Positions 59,326 through 64,000 of a DNA stretch of 64,000 bases are shown one piece after another. A program made the position numbers and the translations under genes. Numbering within the stretch: position 1 is the stretch's first letter; each line of letters starts with the position of its first letter. The DNA comes from Streptomyces sp. V3I8 (GTDB taxonomy: Bacteria; Actinomycetota; Actinomycetes; Streptomycetales; Streptomycetaceae), in assembly GCF_030817535.1 (NCBI RefSeq), contig NZ_JAUSZL010000002.1, forward strand, positions 7,998,001-8,062,000, given 5' to 3'. The notes under the pieces are model-generated. The model did not search any database, was not told the DNA's origin, and saw nothing but the letters and a program-made list of their open reading frames with translations.

Positions 59326-60246
59326 ATGCCCAAGGCGTACGTCTTCACCCAGTACGGCGGTCCGGAGACCGAGGCCCTGGTCGAGCAGGACCGGCCGGCG
59401 CCCGGCCCCGGTCAGCTGCTGGTCGCCGTCCGGGCGGCGGGCGTCAACCCCGTCGACTTCAAGCAGCGCACCGGCTACCAGCGGCCCGGCCAGCAGCGGC
59501 GCGCGCTGCCCGCCGTCTTCGGCAACGAGGCCGCCGGGGTCGTCGAGGAGGTCGGCGAGGGCGTCACCGGCTTCGCGGTCGGGGACGAGGTCTTCGGCAA
59601 CCCGGTGGCCGGCGGCTACGCCGAGTACGCCCTGCTTCCCGTGGAGGTGACCGCCCACAAGCCCGCCGGTGTCTCCTTCACCGACGCCGCCGCCCTGCCG
59701 GTGGCGGCGGCCACCGCCTACGACGGACTGCGGCAACTGGGCCTGCCGGCCGGTGCGACCCTGCTGCTCACGGGGGCGGGCGGCGGCGTGGGCGTCGCGG
59801 TCGCCCAGATCGCCCGCGCCGGCGCACTGCACGTCATCGGTGTCGCGAGCGCGGGCAAGAAGGACCTGGTCGAATCGCTCGGCGCGGCGCACGTGCCCTC
59901 CGGCCCGGACTTCGCCGAGGGCGTCCGGGCCCTGGCGCCGGACGGGGTGGACGCCGTGTACGACCTGGTCGGCGGCGAGGTCCTGCGGGCGGCGGCCGAA
60001 CTGGTGGCGGACCGCACGAAGCTGATCACCGCGGGCGGCAAGGACATCGTGGCGGACCTCGGCGGCTCGCCCGTCGTACGGGCCCGCAGCGCCGCGGTGC
60101 TCGACGAGGTGGCCCGACTCGTCGCCGACGGCGCACTGGACCCCCTGGTGACGCGGACCTTCCCCCTCGACGAGGCGGCCGGGGCGCTGCGTGCCGTCGA
60201 GGAGGGCCACGCCCGCGGCAAGATCGTGATCGAGGTCGCCGCATGA
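59326..60246 (+). CDS. zinc-free quinone oxidoreductase, MDR family
   Basis: 306-residue NADP-dependent oxidoreductase. GroES-like N-terminal domain (about 1-120) with AAGVNPVDFKQRTG and GNEAAGVVEEVGEGV, then a Rossmann domain with GAGGGVGVAVAQIA. The zinc-binding Cys residues of alcohol dehydrogenases are absent. The start at MPKAYVF has GGAG upstream; an in-frame ATG at 59185 would add a 47-residue nonconserved leader and is rejected. It is coupled (ATGA) with the GNAT gene. Confidence 0.92.
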   Translation: MPKAYVFTQYGGPETEALVEQDRPAPGPGQLLVAVRAAGVNPVDFKQRTGYQRPGQQRRALPAVFGNEAAGVVEEVGEGVTGFAVGDEVFGNPVAGGYAEYALLPVEVTAHKPAGVSFTDAAALPVAAATAYDGLRQLGLPAGATLLLTGAGGGVGVAVAQIARAGALHVIGVASAGKKDLVESLGAAHVPSGPDFAEGVRALAPDGVDAVYDLVGGEVLRAAAELVADRTKLITAGGKDIVADLGGSPVVRARSAAVLDEVARLVADGALDPLVTRTFPLDEAAGALRAVEEGHARGKIVIEVAA

Positions 60247-60998
60247 GCGCCGCGGAGCGGGTGACCGCCGGCCGGACGGCCGCGGACCACGTACTGGACA
60301 ACCCCGCGCGGGCCTCGCTGACCGGCCCGCACGCCCACTTCGCCGAGCGCCGTGGCCGCGTCCTGCGCTACCCCGTCGACGTGTCGCCCTGGCTGGCCCT
60401 GCCCGAGGACCCCGGCGCCGACGACTGGGCGGACGTCGCGGCCCTCGCGGGACCCGGCCAGGAGATCGCGCTGCCCGGCTTCCGCGGCGAGATCCCGGAC
60501 GGCTGGGAGGTGACGTTCCACGTGGACGGCGTGCAGTTCGTGGACGACGGCCTGGCCGCGGCGCCGGACCCGGAGGCGGTACGGCTCGGTCCCGCCGACG
60601 TGCCGGAGATGCTCGACCTCGTCGCGCGCACCAGGCCGGGCCCGTTCCTGCCGCGCACGGTCGAACTCGGCACGTACCTCGGGATACGCCGGGAGGGCGC
60701 GCTCGTCGCCATGGCGGGGGAGCGGCTGCATCCGCCGGGCTGGACCGAGATCAGCGCGGTCTGCACGGACGCGGGCTTCCGCGGCGAGGGACTGGCGACC
60801 CGGCTGACACTGGCGGTCGCGCACGGCATCCGCGCGCGGGGCGAGACCCCGTTCCTGCACACCGGGGCGGGCAACACCCGAGCGGTCCGGCTCTACGAGT
60901 CCCTGGGGTTCAGGCTGCGGCGCAGGACGAGGTTCCTGTCGGCACGCGTGCCGGAGCTGCGGCCCGAGGAGGACGGGCGGTCGGTGGCGGTGGGCTGA
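60243..60998 (+). CDS. GNAT-family N-acetyltransferase
   Basis: 251 residues. The C-terminal half is a GNAT domain with the acetyl-CoA loop FRGEGLATRLTLAVAHGI and NTRAVRLYESLGFR. The N-terminal half (about 1-110) is a degenerate second acyltransferase-like fold. Overlaps the quinone reductase gene by 4 bp. Acceptor unknown. Confidence 0.85.
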   Translation: MSAAERVTAGRTAADHVLDNPARASLTGPHAHFAERRGRVLRYPVDVSPWLALPEDPGADDWADVAALAGPGQEIALPGFRGEIPDGWEVTFHVDGVQFVDDGLAAAPDPEAVRLGPADVPEMLDLVARTRPGPFLPRTVELGTYLGIRREGALVAMAGERLHPPGWTEISAVCTDAGFRGEGLATRLTLAVAHGIRARGETPFLHTGAGNTRAVRLYESLGFRLRRRTRFLSARVPELRPEEDGRSVAVG

Positions 60999-61018
60999 CG
61001 ACCGCCCCGGGCCGACCT

Positions 61019-61540
61019 TCAGCCGTCCGCGGGAGCAGAAGCGGAAGCGGAAGCGGGAGTGGGGCCGGGGCCGGTACCGGGGGCGTCCGCGGGGGCGGGC
61101 GTGGATCCCCCCGGCCCCTCGGCCGCCGCGTTGTAGCGCAGCAGGTACGCCGCGAACCGCTGCAGGTCGTCCTCGGGCCAGCCCGCCAGGCGTGCGCGGA
61201 AGGCCGCCCGGCGGCGCTCGGTCACCTGGGCGAGGATCTCCGTCCCGGCCGGCGTGAGGTCCAGCACCTGGACGCGCTGGTCCCGCGGGTCGGGACGCCG
61301 CGCGATCAGCCCGGCGCCTTCGAGGGCCGACACCTGCCGGCTCACCGTCGACTTGTCGAGGGCGTGGTGCGCGGCCAGGTCGGTGGCACGGCAGCCGCCG
61401 CTCACCTCCAGATGGCCGAGCAGGGTGTACGAGACCAGGGACAGCTCGGGGTGCATCCGGCCCGCCGAGGCCCGGGCCCGCCGCGCGAAGGCGGTCATCT
61501 CGTGATGGATGGTCTCGACGGCCTCGTCGGCTGCGCTCAC
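61019..61540 (-). CDS. MarR-family transcriptional regulator
   Basis: 173 residues. The winged-helix core reads LSLVSYTLLGHLEVSGGCRATDLAAHHALDKSTVSRQVSALEGAGLIARRPDPRDQRVQVLDLT (recognition helix KSTVSRQV, wing DPRDQRV). The last 35 residues are a low-complexity Pro/Ala/Ser tail encoded by GAAGCG-type repeats near 61028-61060. The GTG start at 61540 lies 18-38 bp from a perfect inverted repeat, a sign of autoregulation. Confidence 0.88.
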   Translation of the reverse strand: MSAADEAVETIHHEMTAFARRARASAGRMHPELSLVSYTLLGHLEVSGGCRATDLAAHHALDKSTVSRQVSALEGAGLIARRPDPRDQRVQVLDLTPAGTEILAQVTERRRAAFRARLAGWPEDDLQRFAAYLLRYNAAAEGPGGSTPAPADAPGTGPGPTPASASASAPADG

Positions 61541-61557
61541 GGTCTGTCCTCCCGGTA

Positions 61558-61578
61558 GTGGTTGCATAATACAACCAC
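61558..61578. promoter_or_regulatory. MarR operator
   Basis: GTGGTTG, 7 bases (CATAATA), CAACCAC: perfect 7-bp arms immediately upstream of the MarR gene. On the minus strand the spacer gives TATTAT, a good -10 hexamer, so a bound repressor would cover its own promoter. Confidence 0.75.
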
Positions 61579-61659
61579 CGGTTGTCGCGGGGCGACCGGC
61601 GGCTGTACCGGCGGGCGCGGCCGTGTAATGTTGCCGTCCGGCTGCGGACCGCCCCAGCC

Positions 61660-61784
61660 ATGACGGACCGAGGAGGTGAGCCCCATTACCGCTGTGTCAG
61701 TTCGGGTGCTCCCGCCTCAGGACCTCACCGACAGCAGGTGATCCTCAGGAGCGCCCTTCGGCTTCCGAAAGGCTCCCGGCTTCG
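61660..61784 (+). promoter_or_regulatory. structured 5' leader with mini-ORF
   Basis: The 125 bases before the PrmC-like gene include a perfect Shine-Dalgarno AGGAGGTGAG (61671-61680) far from that gene's own start, a facing CTCACC (61723-61728) able to pair with GGTGAG, GCTGT/ACAGC arms, two direct copies of CCTCAGGA, and a hairpin GCCCTTCGG/CCGAAAGGC at about 61757-61779. The gene start at 61785 has no ribosome site of its own. A -10-like TAATGT lies at 61626. Translational or attenuation control is likely. Confidence 0.6.
61685..61741 (+). CDS. 18-codon leader peptide with possible ATT start
   Basis: Behind the Shine-Dalgarno AGGAGGTGAG an open frame begins ATT ACC GCT GTG and reads (I/M)TAVSVRVLPPQDLTDSR before TGA. 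The codon at ideal spacing is ATT, a rare start known from infC; GTG at 61676 and GTG at 61694 are in frame but wrongly spaced. Probably a regulatory leader peptide. The ATT initiation is inferred only from spacing. Confidence 0.45.
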   Translation: MTAVSVRVLPPQDLTDSR

Positions 61785-62552
61785 ATGCCACCTTCTTACG
61801 ATCATGTCGTCACCGCGCTCCGCTCCGCCGGCTGTGTCTTTGCCGAGGACGAGGCGCGACTGATCCTCTCCACCGCCCGCACCCCGGCCGAACTCACCGC
61901 GATGGTGGACCGCCGGGCGGCGGGCCGGCCCCTTGAGTACGTGCTGGGCTGGGCCGGATTCAGCGGGCTGCGCATCGCTGTCGAATCCGGTGTCTTCGTG
62001 CCCCGGCGGCGTACCGAGTTCCTGGTCCGGCAAGCCGTGCGGCTCGCCTCCGAGGCGCCGGTCGTGGTGGACCTGTGCTGCGGGTCGGGGGCGGTGGGGG
62101 CCGCGCTCGCCGCGGCGCTGCCCGCGGCCGAACTGCACGCGGCCGACATCGACCCCGCCGCTGTGCGGTGTGCCCGCCGCAACGTGGGCGAGCGGGGCCG
62201 TGTCTACGAGGGCGACCTCTTCGAACCGCTGCCGGCGGGACTTCGCGGGCGGGTGGGGGTGCTGGCCGCGAACGTGCCGTACGTCCCGACCGGGGAGGTG
62301 GCACTGTTGCCCCCGGAAGCCCGCGATCATGAGCCGCTCGTCGCGCTGGACGGGGGCGGGGACGGGCTCGACGTACTGCGGCGGGTGGCCGCGCAGGCGC
62401 CGCGCTGGCTGGCGCCGGGCGGGGTGCTGCTCGCCGAGACGAGCGAGCGGCAGGCGGACCGGGCGCTGGAGGTCTTCGCCGCCGCGGGCCTGACGCCTCG
62501 GCTGGAGGTGTCGGAGGAGCTGTACGCGAACGTGGTCATAGGCACGAGGTAG
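61785..62552 (+). CDS. protein N5-glutamine methyltransferase-like (PrmC/HemK family)
   Basis: 255 residues. A small helical N-terminal domain (1 to about 75; RLILSTARTPAELTAMVDRRAAGRPLEYVLGWAGF, as in PrmC) is followed by a Rossmann core with VVDLCCGSGAVGAALA and the substrate motif NVPYVP, where canonical PrmC has NPPY. PrmC methylates the GGQ glutamine of release factors; the changed motif suggests a paralogue with another or relaxed target. Expression seems governed by the leader at 61660-61784. Confidence 0.83.
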   Translation: MPPSYDHVVTALRSAGCVFAEDEARLILSTARTPAELTAMVDRRAAGRPLEYVLGWAGFSGLRIAVESGVFVPRRRTEFLVRQAVRLASEAPVVVDLCCGSGAVGAALAAALPAAELHAADIDPAAVRCARRNVGERGRVYEGDLFEPLPAGLRGRVGVLAANVPYVPTGEVALLPPEARDHEPLVALDGGGDGLDVLRRVAAQAPRWLAPGGVLLAETSERQADRALEVFAAAGLTPRLEVSEELYANVVIGTR

Positions 62553-62596
62553 CTCCGCGGGGTGTGTGACGGGGCGGGGGCCGGCTGTGGCTGAGT

Positions 62597-64000
<1,404 letters not shown>

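Noticed and set aside
61671..61784. M-box magnesium riboswitch before the PrmC-like gene
   Set aside because: AGGTGAG and CGACAGCAGGTGA recall M-box segments, but the element is too short, most conserved loops are missing and the gene is not a magnesium transporter.

Overview
The window is about 72% GC. Nearly every codon ends in G or C, GTG starts are common, and many neighbouring genes overlap by 4 bp (ATGA or GTGA). Together with the gene content (sortase-dependent proteins, SseB-family proteins, monomeric isocitrate dehydrogenase, a Rv1733c-family protein, AfsR-like ATPases) this points to a Streptomyces or close relative, most likely the chromosome core or its inner flank. I see no IS element, prophage, CRISPR array, rRNA or tRNA.

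Layout. 1-4254: a surface/signalling block on the minus strand, with an OmpR-type response regulator, its histidine kinase, a small sortase-dependent wall protein and a class F sortase. 4403-9892: monomeric isocitrate dehydrogenase (plus), then a GH29 alpha-L-fucosidase and a secreted tannase-like esterase (minus). 10175-14351: two SseB-family paralogues separated by AraC and MarR regulators, a VOC protein, and a GDT1-family manganese exporter behind a convincing yybP-ykoY riboswitch. 14332-22523: a galactan-use locus with a LacI regulator, an ABC importer (SBP plus two permeases), a GH42 beta-galactosidase and a GH53 endo-galactanase. The galactanase is broken by a single inserted base. 22592-25630: an acyl-CoA ligase, an NTF2-like protein and a tandem pair of CrcB/Fluc fluoride channels.

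25779-30218: an amide nitrogen block with an FCD-type GntR regulator, asparagine permease, asparaginase and glutaminase. 30264-35711: a D,D-carboxypeptidase, an unusually short Rho paralogue, a flavin-dependent acyl-CoA-dehydrogenase-like enzyme and a P450. 35723-38232: a GH13 glucosidase and a methyltransferase. 38463-43146: a kdp potassium-pump operon that begins with an extra 27-residue membrane peptide coupled to kdpF. No kdpDE lies beside it. 43205-53717: CorA, an AfsR-like ATPase without HTH, a MEDS-STAS protein, a TetR/MMPL efflux pair, a GntR/HutC regulator with a dre-like site, a family VIII serine hydrolase and a CE7 esterase.

53933-57656 looks like a dormancy/redox-type cluster: a remnant of a DevS-like kinase, a Rv1733c-family membrane protein and phosphoketolase. 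The window closes with a sulfite-oxidase-like molybdoenzyme and its FAD/NAD reductase, a quinone reductase with a GNAT enzyme, a MarR regulator with a perfect operator, a PrmC-like methyltransferase behind a structured leader, and the first 349 codons of a 2,4-dienoyl-CoA-reductase-like flavoenzyme. Intergenic spaces carry at least nine copies of one GC-rich interspersed element and one very long imperfect palindrome.
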